Shown piece by piece: positions 14,538 to 22,814 of a stretch of 49,550 nucleotides of DNA. Numbering within the stretch: position 1 is the stretch's first letter; each line of letters starts with the position of its first letter. The notes under the pieces are model-generated. The model was given only the letters and a program-made list of their open reading frames with translations, did no database searches and was not told the DNA's origin. The DNA lies in assembly GCA_900318245.1 (NCBI GenBank), contig ONJT01000027.1:1-49550 (forward strand), in the 5' to 3' direction. The position numbers were made by a program, and so were the translations under genes. The DNA comes from an uncultured Bacteroidales bacterium (GTDB lineage Bacteria > Bacteroidota > Bacteroidia > Bacteroidales > Paludibacteraceae).

Positions 14538-15953
14538 TTAGAACTTGAAGTAATTCTTTGCGTTGTTGTAGCAGATGTCTTCGACCATCTGTTGAACGCG
14601 GGCTTTCTCGTAGCCGGTGTACGGGATCATGCCGTTCTCGATGTCATTGCCGAGGACGTTACAGAGTGTGCGACGGAAATACTCGTGACGCGGGTAGCTC
14701 AGGAACGAACGGCTGTCGGTCAGCATACCTACCATGCGGCTCAAGAGGCCGAGATTACTCAAAGCCATCATCTGCTTCTCCATGCCGTCTTTCTGATCGA
14801 GGAACCACCAACCGGAACCGAACTGGATCTTGCCGGGCACGGAACCATCCTGGAAGTTACCCAACATGGTGGCGATTACCTCGTTGGCACACGGGTTGAG
14901 GTTATAGAGGATGGTCTTAGCCAGGTGTCCTTCGCTGTTCATCTCATCCAAGAAATGGCTCATGGCCTTGGCCGTCGTGAACTCTCCGATCGAGTCGAAG
15001 CCGGTGTCTGCGCCGAGTTGGGCAAACATCTTACTGTTGTTATTACGGATAGCACCGTAGTGGTACTGCTGAGTCCAACCCGAAGCATAGTCCATTTCCG
15101 CTTGTGCATGCAGATAAGCGTGCTTATACTGACGAATCTCAAGGGTGGTCAGCGCTTTGCCTGCGAGGGCTTTCTCGAAGATGGCGTTGATCTCTGCGTC
15201 GGTGTACGGCTCGTCGTAGAACTCCTCGATACCATGGTCGGAGAGACGGCAACCCATCGCCTCAAAGAAATCATGGCGTTTCTGGAGCGCATCTACCATG
15301 TCCGCGAAATTGCGAATCTCCCCACCGGCAACTTTAGCCAGTTTCTCGATATAGGCTTTCCAAGTAGCGGCTTCGATGTTCATTCCTGCGTCCGGACGCC
15401 AGGTCGGTAACATACGTACTTCAGCTTTCGGATCGTTCTTCAGCATCTGGTGCCACTCGAGGCTGTCAGCAGGATCATCGGTCGTGCAGACGAGCTCTAC
15501 ATGGTAGTGCTTCATCAGTCCCTGCGGACAGAACTTCGGGTCGTTGGCGATGAGGTCGTTGCACTTGTCATAGATAGCACGTGCGGTCTCCGGGTTCAGG
15601 CGCTCCTCGATACCGAAAGCGGTCTTGAGTTCCAGATGAGTCCAGTGATACAACGGGTTACGGAAAGTGTACGGAACGGTCTCTGCCCATTTCTCAAATT
15701 TCTCCCAGTCGGTAGTGTCCTTCCCGGTGCAGAAACGCTCATCCACACCATTGGAACGCATGGCGCGCCATTTGTAGTGGTCACCCATAAGCCAGATCTG
15801 CGCAATCGACTCGAAGCGCTTGTTCTCGGCAACCATTTGGGGAATAAGGTGACAGTGATAATCAATGATCGGCATCTTCGCCGCATGCTCGTGATACAAC
15901 TCCTTGGCAGTCTCGGTTTGCAGCAAGAAGTCCTTGTCCATGAAAGCTTTCAT
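14538..15953 (-). CDS. uxaC: glucuronate (uronate) isomerase
   Basis: A 471-residue amidohydrolase-fold isomerase that converts glucuronate to fructuronate and galacturonate to tagaturonate. Signatures: MPIIDYHCHLIPQ near residues 27-39, WLMGDHYKWRAMRSNGV, LVCTTDDPADSLEWH, and a C-terminal LTDSRSFLSYPRHEYFRR. The length equals that of typical UxaC (~470). It is the first step of the pathway whose later steps, kdgK and eda, lie downstream on the same strand; the uronate reductase and dehydratase genes (uxaB/uxuB, uxaA/uxuA) are not in the window. It is divergent from the polyprenyl synthase gene. Confidence 0.95.
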   Translation of the reverse strand: MKAFMDKDFLLQTETAKELYHEHAAKMPIIDYHCHLIPQMVAENKRFESIAQIWLMGDHYKWRAMRSNGVDERFCTGKDTTDWEKFEKWAETVPYTFRNPLYHWTHLELKTAFGIEERLNPETARAIYDKCNDLIANDPKFCPQGLMKHYHVELVCTTDDPADSLEWHQMLKNDPKAEVRMLPTWRPDAGMNIEAATWKAYIEKLAKVAGGEIRNFADMVDALQKRHDFFEAMGCRLSDHGIEEFYDEPYTDAEINAIFEKALAGKALTTLEIRQYKHAYLHAQAEMDYASGWTQQYHYGAIRNNNSKMFAQLGADTGFDSIGEFTTAKAMSHFLDEMNSEGHLAKTILYNLNPCANEVIATMLGNFQDGSVPGKIQFGSGWWFLDQKDGMEKQMMALSNLGLLSRMVGMLTDSRSFLSYPRHEYFRRTLCNVLGNDIENGMIPYTGYEKARVQQMVEDICYNNAKNYFKF

Positions 15954-15998
15954 ATGTATAAATTTTAGTTAAATGAATATTGCGTACTATAACACGCT

Positions 15999-16007
15999 GC
16001 AAAATTA
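15999..16007 (-). promoter_or_regulatory. -7 element of the uxaC promoter
   Basis: TAATTTTGC on the minus strand 46 bases before the uxaC start. The expected TTTG 20 bp further up is poor, which may mean that an activator is needed. Confidence 0.45.
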
Positions 16008-16048
16008 CGCAAAAAATAGCAACTCTATGTGTAAAAATTGACACATTT

Positions 16049-16081
16049 TTTGCACATATCAAAAAAATATACTACCTTTGC
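16049..16081 (+). promoter_or_regulatory. promoter of the polyprenyl synthase gene
   Basis: TTTG (16049-16052), 20 bp, TACCTTTGC (16073-16081). The ATG follows at 16098, giving a leader of about ten bases. Confidence 0.75.
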
Positions 16082-16097
16082 AGCCGGTTTGGACAAA

Positions 16098-17090
16098 ATG
16101 GACACTTTATCGAACATACGACAGCCGATCGCGGCGCAGTGGACGCAGTACGAGCGGATGATGGAGACCTCTTTGCGCGCGGACAATAAGTTACAGCAGG
16201 AAGTGCTGTCTTACGTAGGTTCGCGTCGCGGTAAGCAGTTACGTCCGTTGCTGACGATTCTTGCCGCGCAGATATGCAATCCGGTGACCGATAAGACGCT
16301 ACGCTCCGCGGTGGCGCTGGAGTTGCTACACACGGCAAGTTTGATTCACGACGATGTAGTGGACAGTTCGGATACCCGTCGCGGCGTCGCGGCCGTACAT
16401 ACCAAGTGGACCAATAAAGTGGCGGTTTTGATCGGCGATTATATGCTGGCGAAAGTGATTGGTCTGGTGGCGGAAGTGCGCAATATACGCATCTTAGAGA
16501 TCGTTTCGAACCTCGGCAAGAGCCTGAGTAGCGGTGAAATGGTGCAGTTGCATGTGGGGCAGAGTATGTGGATAGACGAGGAGCGGTATTTCCAGGTGAT
16601 TAACCAAAAGACCGCGCAGTTGTTCCAAGCTTGTGCGGAAGCCGGTGCGGAAAGCGCAGGATGTACACCGCGTCAGCGTGCAGCTTTACGCGACTACGGT
16701 CATCTGTTAGGATTATGTTTCCAGATCAAAGATGATATCTTTGATTACAGCGACTTGGAGGAGATCGGTAAACCGACGATGAGTGATTTAAGGGACGGGA
16801 AGGTGACCTTGCCTTTGATTGAGGCGCTGCGTCGTGCACCGCAAGACGAGGCGGAGCATATACGGGAGTTAGGTGAAATGTTAGCTGCGCACAGCGAGAC
16901 GCTGCCACTCGATAAAGCACTGCAAGAGATCAAAGCCTTCGTGCTACGGTTCAAAGGCGATGAGTATGCCGTGCAACGGATGTTAGTCTATAAAAAACAA
17001 GCCACGGAGGCGTTAAGCATCTTCCGTGACAGTCCAGAAAAAACGAGTCTGTTAGCTTTACTCGACTACGCCATCAACCGCATTCAGTAA
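16098..17090 (+). CDS. trans-polyprenyl diphosphate synthase
   Basis: A 330-residue all-helical prenyltransferase that elongates isoprenoid diphosphates. First Asp-rich motif LIHDDVVDSSDTRRG and second Asp-rich motif QIKDDIFDYSDLEEIGKP; RGKQLRPLL binds substrate. The product (for example octaprenyl diphosphate, which would supply menA) cannot be read from sequence. I chose the ATG at 16098 (MDTLSNIRQP) because an upstream in-frame ATG would start inside the promoter. Its 3' end overlaps the 3' end of the convergent sufD gene by 33 bases. Confidence 0.92.
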   Translation: MDTLSNIRQPIAAQWTQYERMMETSLRADNKLQQEVLSYVGSRRGKQLRPLLTILAAQICNPVTDKTLRSAVALELLHTASLIHDDVVDSSDTRRGVAAVHTKWTNKVAVLIGDYMLAKVIGLVAEVRNIRILEIVSNLGKSLSSGEMVQLHVGQSMWIDEERYFQVINQKTAQLFQACAEAGAESAGCTPRQRAALRDYGHLLGLCFQIKDDIFDYSDLEEIGKPTMSDLRDGKVTLPLIEALRRAPQDEAEHIRELGEMLAAHSETLPLDKALQEIKAFVLRFKGDEYAVQRMLVYKKQATEALSIFRDSPEKTSLLALLDYAINRIQ

Positions 17091-17678
17091 AGGGATGAGG
17101 GAGTTAGGGATTAGAGCGTGAGGGATTTTATCCAGTACCTCTTTCATAAACGCGCCGACGAGCAGTTGACGCGCTTTTTGTTTGTCTATGCCGCGTTGCT
17201 GCATATAGAAGAGAGCCGATTCGTCGAGTTGTCCGGTAGAAGCGCCGTGCGTAGCTTGCACATCATCGGCGTAGATCTCCAGTTGCGGTTGGGTGCGCAT
17301 TTCTGCGGTTTCGGAGAGCAACAGGTTTCGGTTGGTCTGATGCGCTTCGGTCTGCTGCGCATCGGGAGCGATCTTCAGGTCGCCGATAAACCGTCCGCGG
17401 GCATTGTCGTCCAGCACGAACTTGATGAGTTGGTTCGACGTACCCCCACCTACCGCATGCGTGACATGCGTCTCGGCAGTCACGGCTTCTTCGCCTCGCA
17501 AGTGCTCTAACGCGTAGATCTCTGTCTGGCAGCCTTCTTCCAACTGATTCACAGTAATAGAGAACGGCGCATTGATCACATAGATTTTTACATGTGAATG
17601 CGCTTCCTGGTCAAGCTGAAGATGCACCTCTTCGTTGACAAACAGCCGCTCGAATATTTCCCCTTTAGAGACCTTCAT
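17058..17678 (-). CDS. sufD: SufD-like Fe-S cluster assembly protein, short form
   Basis: A 206-residue protein that matches the core beta-helix and C-terminal helices of SufB/Suf[41 protein letters not shown], and the signature [20 protein letters not shown] followed by an [12 protein letters not shown] helix. In the SufBC2D scaffold SufD pairs with SufB and contacts SufC. Typical SufD has 300-450 residues; the N-terminal third is missing here, although start codon and reading frame look intact. It overlaps sufC by 14 bases. Because no sufB lies beside it, it might act as a combined SufB/D-type partner, but the residues that would show this are not clear. Confidence 0.82.
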   Translation of the reverse strand: MKVSKGEIFERLFVNEEVHLQLDQEAHSHVKIYVINAPFSITVNQLEEGCQTEIYALEHLRGEEAVTAETHVTHAVGGGTSNQLIKFVLDDNARGRFIGDLKIAPDAQQTEAHQTNRNLLLSETAEMRTQPQLEIYADDVQATHGASTGQLDESALFYMQQRGIDKQKARQLLVGAFMKEVLDKIPHALIPNSLIPLLNAVDGVVE

Positions 17679-18408
17679 AGCCCTTTTCCTCTAATTCCAA
17701 TGCGAGCGTCTTGTCGCCCGTCTTGACAATTTTACCATCGGCGAGCACATGCACGAAATCCGGGATGATATAATCCAACAGACGCTGATAGTGGGTGATG
17801 ACGATAGAGGCGTTCTGTGGCGTCTTGAGCCGATTGACTCCTTCGGCCACGATGCGCAGCGCATCGATATCCAGACCGGAGTCGGTCTCATCGAGGATGG
17901 AGAGACAGGGCTCGAGCATCGCCATCTGGAAGATCTCGTTTTTCTTCTTTTCTCCTCCGGAGAAGCCTTCGTTGACCGAGCGATTATTGAGTTTGTCCGG
18001 CAGTTCGAGCATTTTCTTCTTCTCGCGCATGAGCGTCAGGAACTCTTTCGGCGAGAGGGGTTCTTTTCCTTCGTAGGCCCGTTTCTCGTTGATAGCCGTA
18101 CGCATGAAATTGGTCATACTCACGCCGGGAATCTCTACCGGATATTGAAAACTAAGGAACACGCCTGCGCGCGCACGTATCTCGGGCTCCATCGCCAGCA
18201 GGTTCTCTCCTTTCAGCCATACTTCGCCGGAAGTGACTTCGTAGGCAGGGTTTCCGGTGAGCACGGCACTCAGCGTACTCTTGCCGGCGCCGTTCGGCCC
18301 CATGATGGCATGCACCTCGCCTTCGTTAATGACGAGGTTGACACCTTTGAGTATCTCCTTGCCGCCGATCGAAGCGTGCAGATCTTTTATCTCTAATAAC
18401 TTACCCAT
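17665..18408 (-). CDS. sufC: Fe-S cluster assembly ATPase SufC
   Basis: A 247-residue ABC-type ATPase that drives the SufBCD scaffold. Walker [10 protein letters not shown] is near residues 38-46, Q-loop [13 protein letters not shown] near 88-100, signature [13 protein letters not shown] near 147-160 (the SGGEKKR-type variant typical of SufC), Walker [17 protein letters not shown] with the D-loop, and switch His in VITHYQRLL. The length is standard. It overlaps sufD; upstream, after a structured 5' region (18428-18504), comes an unrelated M28 peptidase rather than sufB, which is unusual for Bacteroidales. Confidence 0.95.
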   Translation of the reverse strand: MGKLLEIKDLHASIGGKEILKGVNLVINEGEVHAIMGPNGAGKSTLSAVLTGNPAYEVTSGEVWLKGENLLAMEPEIRARAGVFLSFQYPVEIPGVSMTNFMRTAINEKRAYEGKEPLSPKEFLTLMREKKKMLELPDKLNNRSVNEGFSGGEKKKNEIFQMAMLEPCLSILDETDSGLDIDALRIVAEGVNRLKTPQNASIVITHYQRLLDYIIPDFVHVLADGKIVKTGDKTLALELEEKGYEGL

Positions 18409-18427
18409 TTCTTAAAAATCGTACATT

Positions 18428-18504
18428 TTTTGGCTCCATTCTAACCAGGTATTAACCCCGACATAACCCCGATAAAACCAGCATATGCCCCCGAAGAGCC
18501 AAAA
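18428..18504 (-). promoter_or_regulatory. structured leader candidate upstream of sufC
   Basis: TTTTGGCTC (18428-18436) and GAGCCAAAA (18496-18504) form a perfect 9-bp closing stem. The enclosed minus-strand sequence contains two near-repeats of TCGGGGTTAT. No T-run follows in the direction of transcription, so it does not look like a terminator for the upstream gene. It lies 20 bases before the sufC start. Confidence 0.4.
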
Positions 18505-18524
18505 TCTTAAAAATAGTAAACTTT

Positions 18525-19505
18525 TTACAGTTGCGCCATGACCACCTCTCCAACCGCCTGTAGTGTTGTTTTGGAAATATTGCTCATGTTGTCATTGCGG
18601 GTGTGCCACCATTTCGGGAAACCCGTGGCATTGCGGATATCGTAATGGATGATGTCCACGCAAGGGATGCCGGCAAGATAGTTGACATAATAGTGGTCAT
18701 CGGTGATAGGGTACGACTGTTGGTTGTTGAAATACGTGCCATACCCCAGTTTCTCCGCTGTGCTCCAAATCTGTTGCTGGTAGTTCGCCGCATAGGAGGT
18801 GGAGTACATCTCACGCGGGAAAGACGCGTCCGGAGCTCCGACCATGTCTAGCACGATGCCGAACTGATAAGTCGGCGCATTGATCTTCGCATAACTGGTC
18901 GCCCATAGTTGCGAACCCAGACACCAAGTGTCTTCGCGTTCCTCGCCGGTGTAGAACCGCGGCGTGCCCATGTCTTCGCAGTCGAAGAGGACGATGTCCA
19001 CAGGGATGCGAAGGGTAGAGTCCGCGATGCGTTGACCGAGTTGGCGGCCGATCTCCAGGAGTACGCCTACGCCGCTGGCACCATCGTTGGCGCCGGGTAC
19101 GTTATAGTAGCGGTCGTTATAGTTCTCTTCCTCGTCGCACCAAGGACGGGTGTCGTAATGAGCACCCAGCAAGACACGGGGACGGTTGGCTGTCTGCGGA
19201 TTGTTGAAATGCGCGATGATATTATATATCTGCTGCATGTTACCGCGGTAGTCCGGCATTTGGCCGCGCTGCAGTTCTACGATGGCGCCTTGCTCGCGCA
19301 GCGTCTCAATCAGCCACACGGCGCAGTCATTATGCGCTTTACTGTTAGGGACACGCGGGCCGAAGGCCATCTGGCGCTCGATATACGCGTAGGCCGAATC
19401 CGAAGAAAAGGCAGGGCGCGTCACTGCGGCTTGTTTCTTACCGCAGGAGACTAGAGACCCTAGGATCCCTAGGATAACTAAGATGCTTAGAAGATTCTTT
19501 CTCAT
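18525..19505 (-). CDS. M28 family metallopeptidase lipoprotein, glutaminyl cyclase-like
   Basis: A 326-residue protein with a lipoprotein signal (ILGSLVSCGKK, acylated Cys ~21). The catalytic domain has the zinc ligands expected for M28/glutaminyl-peptide cyclotransferases: GAHYDTRPWC (His, then Asp), VPGANDGASGVGVLLEI (Asp bridging), IVLFDCEDMG (Glu) and ITDDHYYVNYLAGIPCVDII (His/Asp). The arrangement with YNVPGANDGASG is typical of Bacteroidetes glutaminyl cyclases, which convert N-terminal Gln of exported proteins to pyroglutamate; aminopeptidase activity cannot be excluded. It overlaps the start region of prs by 4 bases (ATGA). Confidence 0.82.
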   Translation of the reverse strand: MRKNLLSILVILGILGSLVSCGKKQAAVTRPAFSSDSAYAYIERQMAFGPRVPNSKAHNDCAVWLIETLREQGAIVELQRGQMPDYRGNMQQIYNIIAHFNNPQTANRPRVLLGAHYDTRPWCDEEENYNDRYYNVPGANDGASGVGVLLEIGRQLGQRIADSTLRIPVDIVLFDCEDMGTPRFYTGEEREDTWCLGSQLWATSYAKINAPTYQFGIVLDMVGAPDASFPREMYSTSYAANYQQQIWSTAEKLGYGTYFNNQQSYPITDDHYYVNYLAGIPCVDIIHYDIRNATGFPKWWHTRNDNMSNISKTTLQAVGEVVMAQL

Positions 19506-20461
19506 CGGATATTGGTCTCACTTACGGAGGTATGGTTTTGAATAGCGCGAATAGTCTGCGCGATAGATCCCGCCAAGGTCTCTATATGCAGTTTATGGCA
19601 GCACAAGGGATTGATAGGCAGCGAGTCGGTGCACACCAGTTCTTCGAGCGGGGACTCGTCAATACGTTGACACGCAGCTCCGCTGAGCACACCATGGGTC
19701 ACGACGGCACGCACACTCTTGGCTCCTGCTGCGGTCATCACTTCAGCCGCTTTGCAGAGGGTGCCGGCAGTGTCGGCGATGTCGTCGAAGAGCACAACGT
19801 CCTTGCCATATACATCACCGAGCACACGGATCTCGGACACTTTGTTGAAGTCCGGTCGGTTCTTATAGCAGATGACCATCGGAACCTCTCGGTCGGTGAG
19901 CACATGCAGTTTCTTCGCGAAGTTAGAGGCACGTTTGGAACCGCCTACGTCGGGCGATGCCACGATCAGTTTCTTGAGGTTCAGCCCGGCAACGTACGGC
20001 GCCAGCACGTTCGATCCGTAGATATGGTCCACGGGGATATCGAAGAAGCCCTGAATCTGGTCGGCATGCAGATCAACGGTGATGACACGATCCGCTCCGG
20101 CTACCTGCAGCATGTTGGCTACCAGTTTGGCACCGATAGACACACGCGGCTTGTCCTTGCGATCCTGACGTGCCCAACCGAAATACGGAATGACAGCAAT
20201 CACCTTCGCTGCACTCGCGCGTTTGGCTGCGTCAATCATCAGCAGCAACTCCATCAGGTTATCGCTGCTCGGGCAGGTGGGTTGTACCAAATACACCGAT
20301 TGTCCGCGGACGGATTCCTCGAAATAGGCGCAGAACTCGCCATCCGAGAAACGGTCGATGCGCAGGTTGCCCAACTGACAACCTAACTCTTCGCAAATGC
20401 GTTTTGCCAATGCTTCGCCTTTGGAACCGGCAAAGACCTTAAACTGGTTAGTCTCCTCCAT
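19502..20461 (-). CDS. prs: ribose-phosphate pyrophosphokinase (PRPP synthetase)
   Basis: A 319-residue enzyme that makes PRPP from ribose 5-phosphate and ATP. Visible: FSDGEFCAYFEESVRGQSVY with the flexible-loop region, YFGWARQDRKDKPRVSIGAK (ATP-binding flag and catalytic loop), TVDLHADQIQGFFDIPVDH, and the PRPP loop VLFDDIADTAGTLCKAAEV. The length is that of bacterial Prs. It sits between the DUF4290 gene (its start touches that gene's stop at 20461) and the M28 gene, suggesting one transcript from the promoter at 21875. Its product also feeds hpt at 31244. Confidence 0.95.
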   Translation of the reverse strand: MEETNQFKVFAGSKGEALAKRICEELGCQLGNLRIDRFSDGEFCAYFEESVRGQSVYLVQPTCPSSDNLMELLLMIDAAKRASAAKVIAVIPYFGWARQDRKDKPRVSIGAKLVANMLQVAGADRVITVDLHADQIQGFFDIPVDHIYGSNVLAPYVAGLNLKKLIVASPDVGGSKRASNFAKKLHVLTDREVPMVICYKNRPDFNKVSEIRVLGDVYGKDVVLFDDIADTAGTLCKAAEVMTAAGAKSVRAVVTHGVLSGAACQRIDESPLEELVCTDSLPINPLCCHKLHIETLAGSIAQTIRAIQNHTSVSETNIR

Positions 20462-20775
20462 TATTTATTCTTTTTCTTTTTTGCGTTAATGACAGGCGCG
20501 GTGTTTCCCATCAGTTGTTCAAAAGCGGCTGAGTCGCAGGGCAACAGTCCATTAGACAAGCGACGGATATCATCGCGTACGCGGTTGAGGCCCGCTTCCT
20601 GATCGCGATTCCAAACGAGGTTACGCTGCCGCATACACTGCGCGATATACACCTCTAACGCGTCGCGTTCCGGACTCGGCGATAACTGCGAGGCATAGGC
20701 GATCATGTCTTGCACAATGCGCCCGTAGTTGCGCATCCGAATAGGAGCGGTGTTTCTGTTTAATTGTAAAGTCAT
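20461..20775 (-). CDS. DUF4290 domain-containing protein
   Basis: A 104-residue protein, MTLQLNRNTAPIRMRNYGRI..., in which RNYGRIVQDMIAYASQL and ERDALEVYIAQCMRQR match the beginning of DUF4290, a Bacteroidetes-specific family of unknown function that in other species is often next to murA-like or ribosome-related genes. DUF4290 proteins are usually about 200 residues; this one is half that and ends with a lysine-rich tail (AKKKKNK). The start is ATG 20775, because the extension upstream reads through the preceding gene. It is tightly packed: 3 bases after the upstream gene and touching prs. Confidence 0.65.
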   Translation of the reverse strand: MTLQLNRNTAPIRMRNYGRIVQDMIAYASQLSPSPERDALEVYIAQCMRQRNLVWNRDQEAGLNRVRDDIRRLSNGLLPCDSAAFEQLMGNTAPVINAKKKKNK

Positions 20776-20777
20776 GA

Positions 20778-21842
20778 TTATTTCTTTCGAATGAGATAGA
20801 TCATCGTCGGGAAGTGGTCTCCGTAACCGTTCTGCCATACGCCACCTTTGTGAGTACGCAGCGGAGCACCTTTATCTTTACCTTCCTGCACGGTGAGGAA
20901 CGGTTTGTTGAATACTTGTGATTTCCAGTATGCCCACCGGCCGCTAGCTTTGTCTTCGTTCAGTAGCGGTTCGGAGATAATGATCTGGTCAAAGAGGTTC
21001 CATCCGCCGTTGTAGAACAACGTGCCGGTGCCGTTCGACAGGTGGATCCACATCGTGTTATACCATCCTTGCGGCTCGACCTGCTGCGGTTTTTTCTTTG
21101 CTTGGATCACATCCTTGCAACTGTGGTTATCCGGATCGTCGTTGAGGTCGCCCATGATGATGATCTTTGCTTTCGGCTCTTTGAGATAGATAGAGTCGCA
21201 GATATGCATGGTCAGCATCGCGGCTGTGTCACGTCCGGGGCGGGAAGAGAGTTCGCCTCCGTAACGACTCGGCCAGTGGTTGGTGATCATATGGATCTTC
21301 TCAGGTTTGCCGTCGCCCATCAGGTAGCCCGAAACGAGCAACTGCAGACGGGTCTTGATCACACCTCCGTCCGCATAATGTGCTTTGAGTTCATAGCCCG
21401 CTACATGGGAGGGCTTGAAGAGCAGGGTATCATACAGGAAGCCGACATCCACACCTCGGCGGTCCGGACCTTCCAACAAGATTGGTTTGAGACGGCGACC
21501 GTATACGCTGTTGGTCTCGCGGCACAGGTCTTCCAGACAGCCGATATTCTCCACCTCGGCTACACCGATACAAGCGGCGCCGCGCGGGTCATAGTCCGTA
21601 CCGAGTTGTGCTACCGCATAACCCATCTTCTTGATCTTGTTCTCGTACTTGTAACTCGTCCATTTCATACCGCCGTCCGGCAAGTACTCATAGTCGTTCT
21701 TACCCTCGTCGTGAATAGTGTCGAAGAGGTTCTCAAGGTTGTAGAAAGCGATGCAACGAACGTACTGTTGCTCCGTCTCAGCCTTCGCGAAGGTGCTAAC
21801 CATCAGCAGGAAGGCTGCTACCCAAATCATTGTGTGTTTCAT
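20778..21842 (-). CDS. secreted endonuclease/exonuclease/phosphatase family protein
   Basis: A 354-residue protein with a signal peptide (MKHTMIWVAAFLLMVSTFAKA). The EEP fold is recognised from IAFYNLENLFDT near the start (Asn, Glu), GVAEVENIG (catalytic Glu), TNHWPSRYGGELSSRPGRDT, MGDLNDDPDN (GDxN) and the final YGDHFPTMI (SDHxP-like His). Bacteroidetes members are exported nucleases or phosphodiesterases. I chose ATG 21842, 33 bases after the -7 box at 21875; the longer reading frame would begin within the promoter. Confidence 0.85.
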   Translation of the reverse strand: MKHTMIWVAAFLLMVSTFAKAETEQQYVRCIAFYNLENLFDTIHDEGKNDYEYLPDGGMKWTSYKYENKIKKMGYAVAQLGTDYDPRGAACIGVAEVENIGCLEDLCRETNSVYGRRLKPILLEGPDRRGVDVGFLYDTLLFKPSHVAGYELKAHYADGGVIKTRLQLLVSGYLMGDGKPEKIHMITNHWPSRYGGELSSRPGRDTAAMLTMHICDSIYLKEPKAKIIIMGDLNDDPDNHSCKDVIQAKKKPQQVEPQGWYNTMWIHLSNGTGTLFYNGGWNLFDQIIISEPLLNEDKASGRWAYWKSQVFNKPFLTVQEGKDKGAPLRTHKGGVWQNGYGDHFPTMIYLIRKK

Positions 21843-21874
21843 AATATGTGTGATTGTTGTTTTCAAAATTCCGC

Positions 21875-21907
21875 GCAAATGTACAACAAATTTCGCACAT
21901 GTGCAAT
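21875..21907 (-). promoter_or_regulatory. promoter of the EEP-DUF4290-prs-M28 unit
   Basis: On the minus strand: ATTG (21907-21904), 20 bp, TACATTTGC (21883-21875). The -33 element deviates by one base. Confidence 0.65.
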
Positions 21908-21911
21908 TATT

Positions 21912-22814
21912 TTATATAATTTTTTGTAAAATAGTATAAAATACTATGCTTTTTAGGGCCTTTTGCTTGATTTGTTGCTTCCAAGAGCTCGGTTTGTAGT
22001 CGTTTAACAGTTCCGGCGTCACGAGGCTGCGGTCCTTGAACGCATAGATCAGATTCAACCGTGCTTCGAATAAAAAGTCTTGTGCCGCTTTTGGGGTGTA
22101 ACCGACCTTTCCCGGGAAGCGCGCGTCTAACCATTTCCACATGCGGCAACGTTCTTCTTTGAGATGCAAAATAGACTCGGCACGCTTCGGTTGAGACACC
22201 GATTCATGATCTCGCCAGACGGCCGTTTGCTGCGGCAAATAGGTCCATTTTGTTTGTTGATAGAAGACGCCGTATAAGGGGTAGTCCAGCCATAGAAAAT
22301 GCTGTTCCGCAACAGCGTTTAACAGGTCTTCGGACAATAGGGACGTGCGGAAAAGGACGGTGCAGTTTACCGGTCCGGAACCATCCACGCCATAGGGTCC
22401 TGTAGCGGGTTCAAAACTCGTCTTGCCGGAACCGGATGAGGTTTGACCGTTGGTGTGCACAAACCCCACTTCCGGATGTGCACGGAGATAGTCTATCTGA
22501 AGCTGTAACTTATGCGTGTCTATCCAATAATCATCGCCATCCAGCATCGCTATATATGCGCATCCGTCCGCCATGATGCGGCGATAGAGGTCAATGGTGT
22601 TATCGGTTAAGCCGAGGTTGTGCGTGCGCCGGATATATACGATGCGGTCGTCCAGCGAGGCATAGTGTACGCACACCGCCGCGGTGCCGTCTGTGGAAGC
22701 ATCGTCACCTATATACACGCGCATCGGCTCGTCGCAAGTCTGCGCGAGCACGCTCTCGATCGCCTGCGCGATAAACGCTTCTTGATCATATGTCGCGATG
22801 CAAACAGCTATCAT
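21912..22814 (-). CDS. family 2 glycosyltransferase
   Basis: A 300-residue GT-A fold glycosyltransferase. The N-terminal half shows AVCIATYDQEAFIAQAIESV, VYIGDDASTDGTAAV (first Asp-rich motif) and YIAMLDGDDYWID (DxD-like metal site, ~residues 90-102). The C-terminal half is more variable. Family 2 enzymes build surface polysaccharide or glycolipid; the sugar cannot be named. It overlaps the upstream family 4 glycosyltransferase gene by 29 bases and is the last gene of the ssb-GNAT-GT4-GT2 run. Confidence 0.88.
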   Translation of the reverse strand: MIAVCIATYDQEAFIAQAIESVLAQTCDEPMRVYIGDDASTDGTAAVCVHYASLDDRIVYIRRTHNLGLTDNTIDLYRRIMADGCAYIAMLDGDDYWIDTHKLQLQIDYLRAHPEVGFVHTNGQTSSGSGKTSFEPATGPYGVDGSGPVNCTVLFRTSLLSEDLLNAVAEQHFLWLDYPLYGVFYQQTKWTYLPQQTAVWRDHESVSQPKRAESILHLKEERCRMWKWLDARFPGKVGYTPKAAQDFLFEARLNLIYAFKDRSLVTPELLNDYKPSSWKQQIKQKALKSIVFYTILQKII

